64,000 bases of DNA from Oopsacas minuta (GCA_024704765.1 JAKMXF010000035.1:1-64000); one strand, 5' to 3'. Numbered from the stretch's first letter, positions 1-10,411 are shown. A program made the numbers and translations. The notes: generated from the letters alone by a model not told the origin.

Positions 1-207
1 AGATTGTGTTGAAGTTATCATTTGTTGGGACGAAGAGTGCTTGATCGTATCGATGTGTTTCTTGACTGAAGAAATTCCAGCACTGGCTAAATTAATGTCC
101 ACATTGCAGATAGTGCAATATGCGAAATTATTACCTTTATTGCTTGATTTTTTGAAAGAAAACTCTTGACCAAATTCAAAGCGGAATGAACATTTCCTCT
201 TCGCCAT
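1..207 (-). CDS. BED-type zinc finger N-terminus of a hAT-like transposase (partial)
   Basis: The frame opens with ATG at 207 and stays open for 69 codons to the window edge. It starts with basic residues (MAKRKCSFRFEFG) and contains a finger of the form C-x2-C (YCTICNV) followed about 20 residues later by two histidines in H-x5-H (KKHIDTIKH). That is the BED/hAT DNA-binding finger that opens many hAT transposases, which bind the transposon ends in the nucleus. The ATG lies 140 bases inside the transposon tip at 346, the usual place for a transposase start. The catalytic RNase-H-like part would lie left of the window, so activity cannot be judged. A host BED-finger gene is possible but less likely given the tip. 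Confidence 0.6.
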   Translation of the reverse strand, partial: MAKRKCSFRFEFGQEFSFKKSSNKGNNFAYCTICNVDINLASAGISSVKKHIDTIKHSSSQQMITSTQS

Positions 208-346
208 ATTTATAGGTTTAGCTAATATACTAAAGTAAACAAGGACAAATAAGGACCATAAGGAAAAAGAAGGACAGAATGAAAAGAAAACAAATAGTCT
301 ATAAAGGAGGACTGTCCTTCCAAAAAATGGACATCTGGTCACCCTG
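1..346 (-). mobile_element. 5' end of a hAT-like DNA transposon, running off the left edge
   Basis: Read on the minus strand, the element begins at 346 with CAGGGTGACCAGATGTCC, a CAG-starting tip typical of hAT-type terminal inverted repeats. Repeats of a GTCCTT-like motif follow within the first 100 bases, resembling the subterminal transposase-binding repeats of hAT elements. A BED-finger reading frame starts 140 bases in. The element sits inside NHL-family coding sequence, which stops being NHL-like exactly at 347. The other tip and the target-site duplicate lie outside the window; the eight bases expected to be duplicated are 347-354 (CATTGGTA on the plus strand). Confidence 0.6.
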
Positions 347-738
347 CATTGGTACCTCCTCCTCTAGAACCTCTCCCAGTTCTGCAATTAGCTGCTCTAA
401 GGGCTCGGATTGGTTCCTGAATACAATATGGGTCTCAGGCTGGTGTGCATTAAACTCTGCCAATTCTAACTTTATATCAGCTAGAATTCTCTCCTGCAGC
501 TCTCGGAGGTCATTCATTTGGAGACGACGCTCCGTCTCGGCCTCCATACCGGCCAGTTCCTCAAACTTTTTAATTCGGTCTAATCTCCTCGCTGCCTTTT
601 CGTCACATAGTTCGTGGTACCTGTATAGGAGAGCTGCTCGCCTCTGGTTCAGGCGATAAACCATCCGATTAAATAGTTCATTGATTTGTGTCTCAATAGG
701 GTCTACGGGGCAATTACTGGGGCGTTATAATGTGCCAT
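347..738 (-). pseudogene. NHL-family protein, N-terminal coiled-coil fragment, interrupted by a transposon
   Basis: The frame begins at ATG 738 (MAHYNAPVIAP), which resembles the start of the intact NHL protein at 10412 (MATNQPIIVPIN). A one-base shift at the GGGG run 707-710 moves the reading into the long coiled-coil frame (NQRRAALLYRYHELCDEK and onwards). The coiled coil is rich in E, R and L, as expected for the oligomerising N-terminus of this TRIM-like family without RING or B-box. At 347 the sequence changes to a hAT-type transposon tip, so the NHL repeats are missing here and may resume left of the window. The one-base shift may be a true mutation or a consensus error; the transposon break is clear. 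Confidence 0.6.
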
Positions 739-1355
739 TTGTTGGTATTTGTTTCCAAAATTATGAAAAGAAAAACAGTTAGTGAATAGCTATAGACAAA
801 TATTCTTGTGTCTTATACTAGCAGAGCTGTCCTAACTAAACTGTGTCATCTCTAGTGTCACAAATATTAATCTAATTATTGTATAATGAAACTAAACTGC
901 AATTAGTTCCTTAAAAGGAATTTTCCAGATAGAATGTGTATCAAGACTTATGTAAGAGCTAGGTGGTGGAATGTGGCATCAGTTTGTGCCACACCTATTA
1001 TGATGCACATGGTTACTCTCCACCCAGTCAGGAATGTAAGGAAAGGGAATACTTTCATTTGTAAGTAATCTAACACTTCTCATAGTTCTTACAGAGATAG
1101 CTCTGCTAGGATACCAGATAGCTCACAAGGAATGTGGCATATCTAATGAATGGCACAAGAATTCCTTTCATAAAAATGCAAGAGAATCGATTTTCTGATA
1201 AGTATTTTAATCATCAAATACTTTCAGCGCCATATGGCATTACAACCATCTAAGAGACACTTAATCTCATTACCCTATTGGCTAACAGATTAACCTCAGC
1301 CGACCGTGATAATTCAAGCGGCAGAGTATTAGATACGACACTTTTATGACACTTT

Positions 1356-1677
1356 AAATAAAGGACAAATAACGACAGACAACTCCTGTTATATCTAAGC
1401 TCAAGGGGACACATAGATATAACCGATGGAATTTATGTTACTGTATTTCTACAATTTCACACTTCGATATAAGAGGGGTAATTAGAGGCGCTAGCGAGGG
1501 CAATGGGCGCGGACGAGAAGTTTGTAATATTACTCCGGTGTAAGCCTCCCTACAACCCCTACCAGTGCTGCCAGGAGATTTCAGAAAAATGTAAATAGAA
1601 ACCAAATATTTTATGAAGCATTTTCAAATCCCTTACACAGTATGTACGTATGTATATAGTATATTTGTCCTTTATTT
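1356..1677. repeat. Perfect 16-bp inverted repeat flanking a 290-bp interior
   Basis: AAATAAAGGACAAATA at 1356-1371 recurs as its exact reverse complement at 1662-1677. The GGACAAATA core also occurs in the subterminal region of the hAT-like element at the left edge (around 240-250). This could be a small non-autonomous relative of that element, but no clean tips or target duplication are visible. Confidence 0.35.
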
Positions 1678-2750
1678 GTCAACTTATATATTATCTACAT
1701 TATTATAGGAAAAATAACGCGATGTTCTTCAAATCAGGTTAATTTCCTAAAATAATGTGATAGTTATTCATAAGATTGTATTCTAGTTACAATATAAGTC
1801 ACAATATAAACCACCAGTTAAAACTCATTAACCCATTCATTTAATTCCATTTTCACTATTGCATGTGATTCCCATGGTCTTTTATGCATATCATGCGGTA
1901 ATACGACAGATCTGATCCACCTTAAATTATCAATTGTTCTGCGAACGCAAATATTGTTGTTATTTGATCAAATCTGACAGAGTCCTCAACTGAGTGAGAT
2001 TGTAACCTTTAGTCTCCTCAGCAAAAACGTTATCTGTAATTTCACTATCCTCGATCTTCACTACTGGTAAATTGAGGAAAACTTAGATACATAAGTTTCA
2101 TTATCATCATATTGATAATTCTCGAATGACACAATCACCGTATTTTATGAACCTTTAATTAAATATTTAAGAAATATGAACCTCATACTGTAGCAAAGCT
2201 AAGAATCAATCCATAAACTTCTTGCAGGTAAGATGGCTATTCAGTAACACTGAATGATTTACCGAGAACAATTAAATAATGAAGGCATAATTTCCAAATC
2301 TTGTCAGTCAAATAATATTACAAATAACATATTACTATTACCTAATCTTACTCTTTAGTATTAAATTTTTGCATTTCTAAGAGACACAATAATTCAATGC
2401 AGTATTTCCGAGCTATGTTATGATCGGATGATAATTTTGTGGAATTGTATTAATTCTAGAGATCTTAACATATTTCGATTGATTAGAACTTCTCAGAATT
2501 TCTACGATGGACATTTCAATTTCCTAATCCTTATTGCTAAGGTTCTAATAATCGGAACCCAGTATACTACTATACTCTTAATCATTCACAGATTAGTCAT
2601 CTTAGTCATCTTATTAATCTCACTATACACAAACGAGTTATTACGTAATTCTTACTGAAACAGCTTAGCTATATTTCTAGGGAAATTTCATATTATCAAG
2701 AAATCTCTCATATTTAGAATGTTTATTGGTTAGATTAGAAAAGGTGTTTT

Positions 2751-2797
2751 CGCTCTGCTGTTCACACCTTTAGAGATTAGGTGTGAAAAGCAGAGCG
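2751..2797. repeat. Hairpin, 19-bp arms, fragment of a dispersed repeat
   Basis: The arms at 2751-2769 and 2779-2797 (CGCTCTGCT..ACACCT) pair with one mismatch around a 9-base loop. The same words (AAAGGTGTGAACAGC) end the dispersed repeat seen at 18.6, 24.0, 35.0 and 48.7 kb, so this is probably a truncated end of that family. Confidence 0.45.
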
Positions 2798-3700
2798 ACG
2801 GCAAAGGGTACTTCCTCGGACACGAAGCGTTTGTTAGTAGCGACTTTTACAATAAACAAGAAATATATATTAACCATTTGAATAAATTCGATACTCTGTG
2901 ATCTAGCTAGGTAGATTCGTAGAATTCTTTCAATCACAGATACAACTCAATATGCCAAATGTCTAATGTCATCAATTTGACCAATACAAACTTGTCATGA
3001 AATATTACGTCATCAATAAAATCTAAAATTTACAATATTTTTAGATATTCATAATGCTCGAAGCACAGAGTGCATAATTTCTAATCAATACTACCAGAAA
3101 ATGTGACAATTTTAAACGTATAAAAGGTGGTAAAATCTCGATTTGGTTGCGAAATAGGTTAAAACGAAGTGCGAAAATTTGGTCTTCCTTCTTGTTACGA
3201 AGGTAACACAATTAGTTAACTGAATCATTTAATCATTGAATATGGATTAGATAGGGGAAATTTGGGTTATTCGAGTCAAGTATCCACAAGCGAAGTAGGT
3301 CATAGTCATAACCAAGTTCATCTGTAGAGAATGAGGCAAAGTATATACATGACACCCAGCTGGATGATTAACCTCGCCCACCAGCATTTCCGCTATCCGC
3401 TATCCGCCCCTGATTATTAAACACACATGCCAATTACTTAAACAGTACCCAGTAGTCTAGTACATTTACTTTTTGCGTAATAGTAGATAGAATAATTCTA
3501 CGATCTACAAACTAATAACTACTCTAATATCTACAGATTCTACACTAACGTAGCTATCTCCTATAAACTAGTAAATATCAATGGAAACCAATCTTCGTAA
3601 GATAACTGCCAACAGAAGACCAAACACCTCCTTTGGTCTGCTTTTCTTCTCTAATCTTTATCTTATATGCTTCAAACGGGTCAAATCCTTCCTCAGTAAC

Positions 3701-5534
3701 CTAGGTCAGATTATCCACTTTCATCTTAACATCATTAAGGTATACAATTCGATCTTCCCACCCAAGTTCAGCATTAGCTTTCTCAGATTCAATTAGAATG
3801 CGGATGTATTCACCAGTGGAGAGTGGATTCGGTTTAAGAGCTATCTCATTTAGTTTGTTAATGCTCTTGCGCAATACTTCCGTTATGCAAATTACTTCTA
3901 TCTGTACTGCTTCAAATTCGTCTACCATCTCTTCGACTGTCTGTGTGGCAGTTTTCACCTTACCACTTGCATCTTGGTATCTCTTTTTGAGTTCATCAGA
4001 TGTTCTTTCCACCTTTCTACTTTCTGTTGTAAAATAATATGGCATATTCTTGTGTTGACGCCAACTACACCTAAAATTGCAAACTTTACACTTGGCGTTA
4101 TCCCCTTCCGCCCCCATCCATAGCAGCACATCTATATTTCTCATCATCAGCAATACCACAAGGATTATGACATGCAGAATTACACGTCAGACAATTAGTC
4201 ACGTAGGTACCTTCCGGAAGATCATGTTTAACTATTGTATCCTCATTTACCATGTAAGTAAAATCTTCATTACGAGCAATATCTGATTTATGTTGTTCCA
4301 CCACTGCAACTTCGCTCCTCAGTTGTTCCAACTTATTGAATCCAAGTTGTATTTCGAACTGTAAACCCATAATTTCTGTTTCAATTCTTTCCCTCTCTTC
4401 AAGAACTGACTTAGTTTGGATTAATGATTTTGGTTGGATCTTTGAAAAATGACTGAAAAACTTTTCAAAACTTCTCATCCCCATCTGCCAGAACATGGAA
4501 GCGAATTCATCTTCTGTTGTATTATCATCGAAAATTACAGAATTATTGAATTTGAAGAATTCCTGAAAAGGCATACGAGCTTCATTAATGCCATTCAAGA
4601 CCTGAGGCGCTTTACCATCTGCGAATGTTAGTAAAAGATATATATTCTCTCCGATATCTTTCCCAAATAATGCCAGAATTTGATCAAATATGTATTTTTG
4701 AGTGAAGGTAAGTCGAGGAAGTGATGATTGAGCTACAAACCCCACAGCATCAATATGATCTATCCCCTGAGCCCCTGGAATAGTGAAGAAGTTGTGGATC
4801 TGTTTTGTAATCTCTGCATCTCTCTGGATACCCCTAGTATCTCCGAAACCTGGAGTATCAATGATTGTTAATGTGTGATTAACTGTAAATCCCTTTCGAT
4901 GGTGAATAGTGTAAGCAGTGATCCATGAAGTTTGACTATGTGCCTGACTCCTCCCTCCATCGCCATCCTCTGTCTCAGTGACCAATTTGAACCTGAACTC
5001 GTCAGTATACTTGACTCCAAACAAATAGTTGATCATACTATTGATTAGAGTAGTTTTTCCAGAGCCAGTGGCTCCCAGTATCATTATCACTTTTTCATTC
5101 TTCACATATGATCCAGTTTTTGATTTCCCAAATTCAAACTTTTTAATCTGAGTATCTGCACTGTAAGATGTCTGATTTAATTTGAGTTTGTAGATCTTAA
5201 CAGTTGGTAATTGTGCACACATTTCTGATTGTTTTATAATTTCTGCTTTTAACCTATTATTGATATTTTCGATATTTTCATGCTCGATTTCTTCCTTTAT
5301 TTTGGTGCAAACAATTGAACTTAGCTTAGATGTGGTAGAAGAATACCCTGACAAAGTCCACTCGGTTTTCTTCTTGTCTGCTTTGGAATTCCTGTCAACA
5401 GTAGAAGATTTTACAGGCTTGATTTCCTCTTCATTTACAGATTCTACTTGTTGGTCATTTTCAATCTGAGAGGAATATGTACTTGTTGCGACATTAGGCT
5501 GTGGAAGTGTCCGATTGACAGGTGTTAATGGATC

Positions 5535-5602
<68 letters not shown>

Positions 5603-5735
5603 GAGTATTTTGGGCTCCCGTTGTTCTCTCATCTCGATTCGACTGCGATATAAAGTCTCTTTGAATTTTGATAATATAGGAGAGCGAAAAGATGAAACAT
5701 ATAGTTATTAGTAGAGAGAACAGTTCTAGAAGCAT
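3701..5735 (-). CDS. AIG1/GIMAP-type GTPase with signal anchor and polyglutamine tract
   Basis: Predicted GTP-binding protein of about 677 residues, single exon, start ATG at 5735. A hydrophobic helix at residues 2-22 suggests a membrane anchor or uncleaved signal. A run of 23 glutamines follows near residue 45, then a linker. The G domain carries a P-loop GATGSGKT near residue 220, the switch II motif DTPGFGDTRG near 293 and a TFADG motif near 370 in place of the usual T/NKxD. Next comes a coiled coil, a Cys-rich patch (TNCLTCNSACHNPC; CKVCNFRC) and a second helical region (TSDELKKRYQDASGK). AIG1/GIMAP GTPases act at membranes and are linked to immunity and cell survival in animals and plants; the role here is inferred only from family. 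The reading frame breaks once, at the CCCC run 4102-4105 (one surplus base); protein similarity continues across it, so I treat it as one gene. Confidence 0.75.
5535..5603 (-). repeat. Pure (CAA)23 triplet repeat encoding polyglutamine
   Basis: There are 23 uninterrupted TTG units on the plus strand, read as CAA on the coding strand of the AIG1-type GTPase. All 23 glutamine codons are CAA with no CAG, so the tract is a true microsatellite inside the coding region and is likely length-variable between individuals. Confidence 0.95.
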
Positions 5736-6271
5736 GGTAACCAGACATTAGTTCATATAAAGATATGAAACTTGTATTTATAGTAAATATTGTATTTTCT
5801 AATCTTCTGTTTATGTAACTAGAAGTTGTACGTTATGTAAACTTATAACATCAGTTCCAATTTCAAACCAATAATTCAAAGTTTCACACAGTAACTAACT
5901 CAACTTCTGATTCACGATTTCTTCGTGTGAGGCAACAGTTCTTCAATCATGTATAGAAGAAATGTTACGTAGTATTTTCAGATTTTTGTATTAAGCAACA
6001 CATTGGACACTTATGTCGTAGTATTTTGAGGAGAGTATAGAATTCTGAGATGTAAGTATGCAACACGAATTGTGCATGTGGTTAATTGTAATTTGGGGAT
6101 AAATGAGTGCTGAGATTCTGTGTTACTTAAATAAGTTATAAACTCCTTCATTATCAAATGTCACAATTTTTGATAACTCAAAATACTTTTACGTGAATAT
6201 TATATTTGTTTTTCAAAAATTCTTCTCTAATGTAAATTCATTTTGTCATTTGAATTCTCACATTTGAGTAG
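5736..6271. other. Intergenic, nothing recognised
   Basis: AT-rich sequence between the divergent AIG1-type GTPase and the integrase relic. No coding potential, tips or repeats were recognised. It would include the promoter of the minus-strand GTPase, but I see no distinctive element. Confidence 0.4.
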
Positions 6272-7100
6272 ATCCCGAAGAAGTCAAAGCCATCATTGAG
6301 TTCAATGAGTGCGACCAAATTCCAGGAACTCTCAGTCTACTAAATGTTTATGGAATTCAAGAGGAAGGCAAATAATTATACCCTCTCTGAGGAAGAACTT
6401 AACAGCCTTTTCAAGGTAGGTATCAAAAATATGTATTCTGTTTGTATGTGAACATTTAATAATACATATACAAATTTAGATCCTAAGATAATCTGAAAAA
6501 TTGATACTATACAATATTTACTTATGTCTAGAAAGCCTCCAAGAGTGGCTACAGTTGGCTCACGGAAGTACCCAGTTGTGATGAAATTGGGTCAATCTTT
6601 GTATAATATCACGATCAATTAGGTCATCCTTGGATCAATTCTACAATACAAGCAATCCAGCAAAGATACTATTGGGTAGGAATGTATCCAGATGTTCGAA
6701 ATTATGTGAGTGTTAAAATGTGATATCAGCAAATACTCTACAAGTTAAAATGTGGATCGGTAGTCCATACTTGTATAGTTGTTCTGGCAATTCATAACAA
6801 TCCAACTGAAATTTGCTTGAAATTTTGTTTTGTTTGATATACTTATAGGTAAAAACATGTGTTACATGTCAAGAGACAGCCGCTTTACCCCCATAACCTC
6901 AAAGGAAATTACAACCTATTACACTTCCAGAAACTCCAGAAACACCTTGGACGCACATAGGGATGGATCTATGCGATCTCCTTGAGACCCCTGAGGGATA
7001 CAAACATATACTAGTGACAGTCTGCTATCTTTCCAAGTATGTTGTTGCAAAGCCACTCAAGGCTAAGACAACCACTGAAGTATCTGGAGAAGCGATGTAG
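6272..7100 (+). pseudogene. Retroelement-type integrase relic (H2C2 zinc motif plus start of catalytic core), intron-containing
   Basis: Three exon-like blocks are visible. Block 1 is 6272-6413, ending at GTAGGT. Block 2 is 6532-6705, preceded by CTAG and followed by GTGAGT. Block 3 starts at 6849 after TATAG. Blocks 2 and 3 together encode the integrase zinc-binding region: YHDQLGHP, YYWVGMYPDVRNYV, then CVTCQ. This is followed by the first part of the catalytic core with its first acidic residue (THIGMDLCDLL) and TVCYLSKYVVAKPL. In-frame stops occur in block 1, just before YHDQ, after LPP and at about 7100, so it is dead. Ty3/gypsy integrases, and host genes derived from them, share this layout. 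The introns favour decay of a domesticated integrase gene rather than a fresh element, but the splice sites are only inferred. Confidence 0.6.
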
Positions 7101-7448
7101 AGATCATGGCAGCTTCGGCCCATCTGATTGTTGATATTTTCATCGCTAACAACGATTATCACGAAAGGGGATCTCTTTGTTGGAAGGTTGAAAGGTCTGA
7201 ATTTGCTTTTGCAAATGGCTTAGGCTAAGAACTTTGTATGAATAATCAATATATGCAAATAAACAAAGTGTGTGTGTGTGTCCGAGCGTTTTCTCAGAGA
7301 TGCATGGGCCGATTCGAGCCAAATTTTGTGTGTGTATTAAGTAGTACTCAACCTTTCCAATTACGAAATATTTTTCGAATCGAACCATTTTTGGACAAGA
7401 TGTGTGAATTTTTCACACCTCGCCCATATAAATCAATACATTTTCTGA

Positions 7449-7484
7449 GGAATCTGATTGGTCAACGTTGACCAATCAGATTCC
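7449..7484. repeat. Perfect 36-bp palindrome
   Basis: GGAATCTGATTGGTCAAC is followed directly by its exact reverse complement, with no loop. The two other family copies carry the same palindrome with a few changes (31072-31104 and 43794-43826). It is a fixed structural part of the Helitron-like element. Confidence 0.9.
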
Positions 7485-7647
7485 TTCCTTCGTATAATAT
7501 GAAAAAGTCTAGGAATTTGGTTCAATCAGATTCTACCAATTACAATAATTACTATTCACAGGTTATTGATCCCGTGGAGTAATGTGGAGAAAGTGATACC
7601 CAACTTCTCCCAAAGAAGGACCATCTTACGAAACAAACAAGAATATT

Positions 7648-7730
7648 TTCCTATACAATTAGTACAAACTTGATGATCCGTTATTGAGAAAAGTTAACGG
7701 ATCATCAATTTTGTATTAATTGTATAGGAA
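7648..7730. repeat. Long hairpin with 36-bp arms and 11-base loop
   Basis: The arms at 7648-7683 and 7695-7730 match at 34 of 36 positions (left arm starts TTCCTATACAATTAG). The hairpin lies in the extra 236-base segment of Helitron-like copy 1 and is absent from the other two copies. It may be a very small foldback element that inserted there. The folded RNA would be a long near-perfect stem. Confidence 0.85.
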
Positions 7731-8188
7731 TAATACATGCGGACGCGTAGCGTTCGCAAATTCCAAAAGGCAATCGTCAGGGCTGAAGGGCACAAAAAGC
7801 ATTCCGCAGGAACTAGCAGAAAAAGGCGCCCAGAGGGCAGCGTTACTGCTAGTAAACAATATAATTATATTTTGCCAATCGGTGTTTCGCCCATTTTACA
7901 CTTAGTCAGGAATGTTGAAAGAAACAAACACGCTGTGTTCTACATTGCTTGATAATACAGAATGTAGGGTATACTAAAGTCCAAATGGTTCAGAAACTCT
8001 TCTATCTAATTCCATTATTAAAACTACGTGCCTATAATACTAGCTTACAAGTTGTGAATTATGGTTTTCCCATAAGGAACTCTGTTTCTAACGAAATGGA
8101 CAAGTTGCCGAGGAGTTCGATATAATGAAGATTCATAATACCTAGCTCATGGATTTCTATTTATCTCATACAATACAATACTACCAAT

Positions 8189-8725
8189 CAGAGCTGCAAA
8201 TGGGTCACTGACCCATGGGTCAATGGGTCAGATGGGTCACTTTTTAAGATGGGTCAGTGGGTCATGACCCATCAAAATTGTATTTATATACAATGTATGC
8301 ATAAAAGAGTTATTTGTCAATTAGAAAACCTTCTAAATAGAGTTAATAGAGGTGGTCATTATATTAAATGTTTGGAATACTACAAGTAAGAGTTTTAATC
8401 TCCTTGATTTGTGGAAGCAGAATAAACTTAGGTTTCCATTATTATCAATAATTGCCATGAGACTATTGGTAATTCAGGCATCCTCATCCGAAAGCGAGAG
8501 ACACTATAGTGCCTTTAATGCTCAGCATATCGTAACATCTCAACGGAATGCAATGTTGCCAGAAACTATCGAAGCTGTCTCTGTTTTGTTGGAAGGATAT
8601 AAAAACAACTTGATTTAATTATTGTGTTAGACTAAATACTTACATTATACTTGCTCCTAATAATGAAATACATAATGGGTCAGAATGGGTCATGGGTCAC
8701 TTCATGTGACCCATTTGCAGCTCTG
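8189..8725. mobile_element. Complete non-autonomous hAT element with 8-bp target-site duplication
   Basis: The left tip CAGAGCTGCAAATGGGTCAC (8189-8208) is matched by its exact 20-base reverse complement at 8706-8725. The flanking octamer CTACCAAT occurs immediately outside both tips (8181-8188 and 8726-8733), the 8-bp duplication expected of hAT insertion. Both subterminal regions carry clustered copies of ATGGGTCA in both orientations, the likely transposase-binding array. The interior keeps a piece of transposase. At 537 bp it is an internally deleted derivative that would need transposase in trans. Intact tips and duplication suggest fairly recent insertion. Confidence 0.93.
8352..8618 (+). 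pseudogene. hAT transposase C-terminal dimerisation domain remnant
   Basis: The open frame ends at a stop at 8618 and has no ATG at its start. It shows the conserved hAT C-terminal dimerisation signature: LWKQNKLRFPLLSIIAMRL, then SSSESERHYSAF, then a helix with TIEAVSVLLEGYKN. In intact hAT transposases this region ends the protein and mediates oligomerisation. Here the BED finger and catalytic core have been deleted. It lies inside the element with intact tips at 8189 and 8725 and reads from left tip to right tip. Confidence 0.85.
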
Positions 8726-9174
8726 CTACCAATAGTGTAAGAGAATAAATGGTGAAATGCAATTTCACAGTTCTGCTTACTTATTAGCAATTGCTCTAAC
8801 AAATCATTAGACAATCCGACTTACTAACAGGCTAGCAATGTAATGACAATCAATTTTGTATAAATAACGAGTGAGGAATAACATTAACTGTCTAGCCTAA
8901 TATTTGTAATATATTTTAAATAATTATCATGGAAATCTGGTGATGTGTCATGGACAGAAATTATGTTTGGATGTAGCAATATGCATTCCATATAGCTCTG
9001 TTAAATGTTAGGCTCAGAAATAAATATACTATCAATAATGGATATATTTAATCAAACATTCGTTACACATATACAATAAAAATATTATCAATATTACAGA
9101 GCTGAAAAGTTGAGATTGTTACTTCCGAAGATTAATCAACAATTACAAACTCGCCATACTCATCTTAGGCTTCA

Positions 9175-9479
9175 TCAGGGCAGCTCTCTGGGATTGTTGA
9201 TGAGGAACTCTATATATTGCCTCAATTCTACTATTTCATAGGTCAGGTCAAGCAATTCGTTCTTCAGATCCAATATCACTTTCCAAACCTTCTTAGGATC
9301 TGTGCGCATACGACTGTCCGACGATATTTCCTCATTTTATTCCTCCTCCGTATTACTTGTATTTTTGTTCTCTCACTTTCAGGAATATTTCTGATTTTAA
9401 TTCTCAATATTTTATTCAAATCCTTAATATCCATACATGTGATTTCCTCTTCGGTAATGTATTTGATGTTGCTTGACAT
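9175..9479 (-). CDS. Small CNC/Maf-like bZIP protein (one-base frameshift)
   Basis: ATG at 9479 opens a frame whose residues 8-24 (ITEEEITCMDIKDLNKILR) resemble the extended homology region that precedes the basic domain in Maf and CNC factors. A basic stretch follows (VIRRRNKMRKYRRTVVC). The frame then ends, but the next frame continues as a zipper, ILDLKNELLDLTYEIVEL, with leucines every seventh residue over about four heptads, and stops at 9175. One extra base near 9277 (in GGAAAG on the coding strand) would join them into about 101 residues. The basic region departs from consensus: the invariant Asn and Arg are not in place, so DNA contact may be altered, or it may act as a dominant-negative partner. 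Function is inference; it could also be a decaying copy. Confidence 0.5.
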
Positions 9480-10049
9480 TTTCTTTGCTTTTCTTGTATA
9501 TTGTAGTGAATTTGTGAAGAATTTTCAAATATTTATACAAACATTTCAAACAGTACGTAGATATGATTGAATGTACAATGAAACTAGCTTCAGGCAAGCA
9601 TCAAGAGTATTCCAAAAACATTATAGTATAACAATAGCATTTCAAGCCTCTAAATTGAAACCTATTGGAGAAATAGGTAAATCAAACAACAAATAACTTC
9701 TATAAAGCTCAGCTATACTATAGTACAGCTTTTGTGTATTAGCTTTTCTATGTTCGAGGAAAGGTCATTTGTTAGGCGTAATGAAAGCCACCTTTATGGA
9801 ATGAGGGTATGGGGTTATAAGTTACAAAAACTGTACTATAGTTGATCTATATATACGGAATCTGATTAAAGAAATGATCATCTAGCGAAAATTAACAATT
9901 ACTGGATAGAATTAATAATTACCTGATTACTCAGAAGTGTTACGTTCGTAACAAAAGAAATACTAGAGTTTTATCACTTCGTATTAACCTAAATGGATTT
10001 TAGCACCTTTTTGACGTCATAGAATCACACATTTTCCCCGCCTTACTCG

Positions 10050-10052
<3 letters not shown>

Positions 10053-10104
<52 letters not shown>
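10053..10104. repeat. (AAT)n microsatellite
   Basis: About 17 uninterrupted AAT units between the bZIP and NHL genes. Confidence 0.95.
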
Positions 10105-10411
10105 TCTCATTTTTACCGAATAGCTAAGAATAAATATTTGCAGAATTCAAACAAATATACTTTGATAATTCAAATTATTGAAAGAATAACTAAATTAGAA
10201 CTGAAACTAACCATACGACACCTGCACTACATACACTGATTGTGTAATTGTATACCAGACATAACTCTAACCAAGAAAAATTCCCTAACTTTACAGTAAT
10301 TACTATAGCAACCATTGATGTGCGTTGTTATTCTCAAGTTACACAAGTATAAGATAGAGTCTGTAATAGTTAAAAATATTATTTCTAACAAACTCAAATC
10401 TAAACAATAAA

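Larger units (their letters stand above)
739..3700. other. Non-coding stretch, no gene recognised
   Basis: No reading frame here has recognisable protein features. The region is AT-rich and frames above 60 codons look random. It holds a widely spaced inverted repeat (1356-1371 against 1662-1677) and a hairpin at 2751-2797, both listed separately. The segment around 3000-3130 resembles the dispersed repeat also seen near 36.3 kb and 16.5 kb (ACGTCATCA followed by an AT-rich run). Confidence 0.5.
7250..7852 (+). mobile_element. Helitron-like non-autonomous element, copy 1 (with internal insertion)
   Basis: The sequence starts with an AAACAAAGTGTGTGTGTG run, then CCGAGCGTTTTCTCAGAG and GGGCCGATTCGAGCC, and ends near 7852 in a short GC-rich hairpin followed by CTAG. 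A TC/AT-rich start, the TTTTCTCAGAGAT..GGCCGATT block and a 3' hairpin plus CTRR end are the usual marks of Helitrons. Copies in the same orientation lie at 30896 and 43624. Copy 1 differs in carrying about 236 extra bases (7500-7735) between the central palindrome and the 3' part. Confidence 0.55.

Noticed and set aside
9217-9570. 117-codon hydrophobic open frame on the plus strand, looking like a membrane protein
   Set aside because: It is the antisense of the bZIP-like reading; basic and leucine codons on the minus strand give Leu/Ile/Phe-rich antisense.
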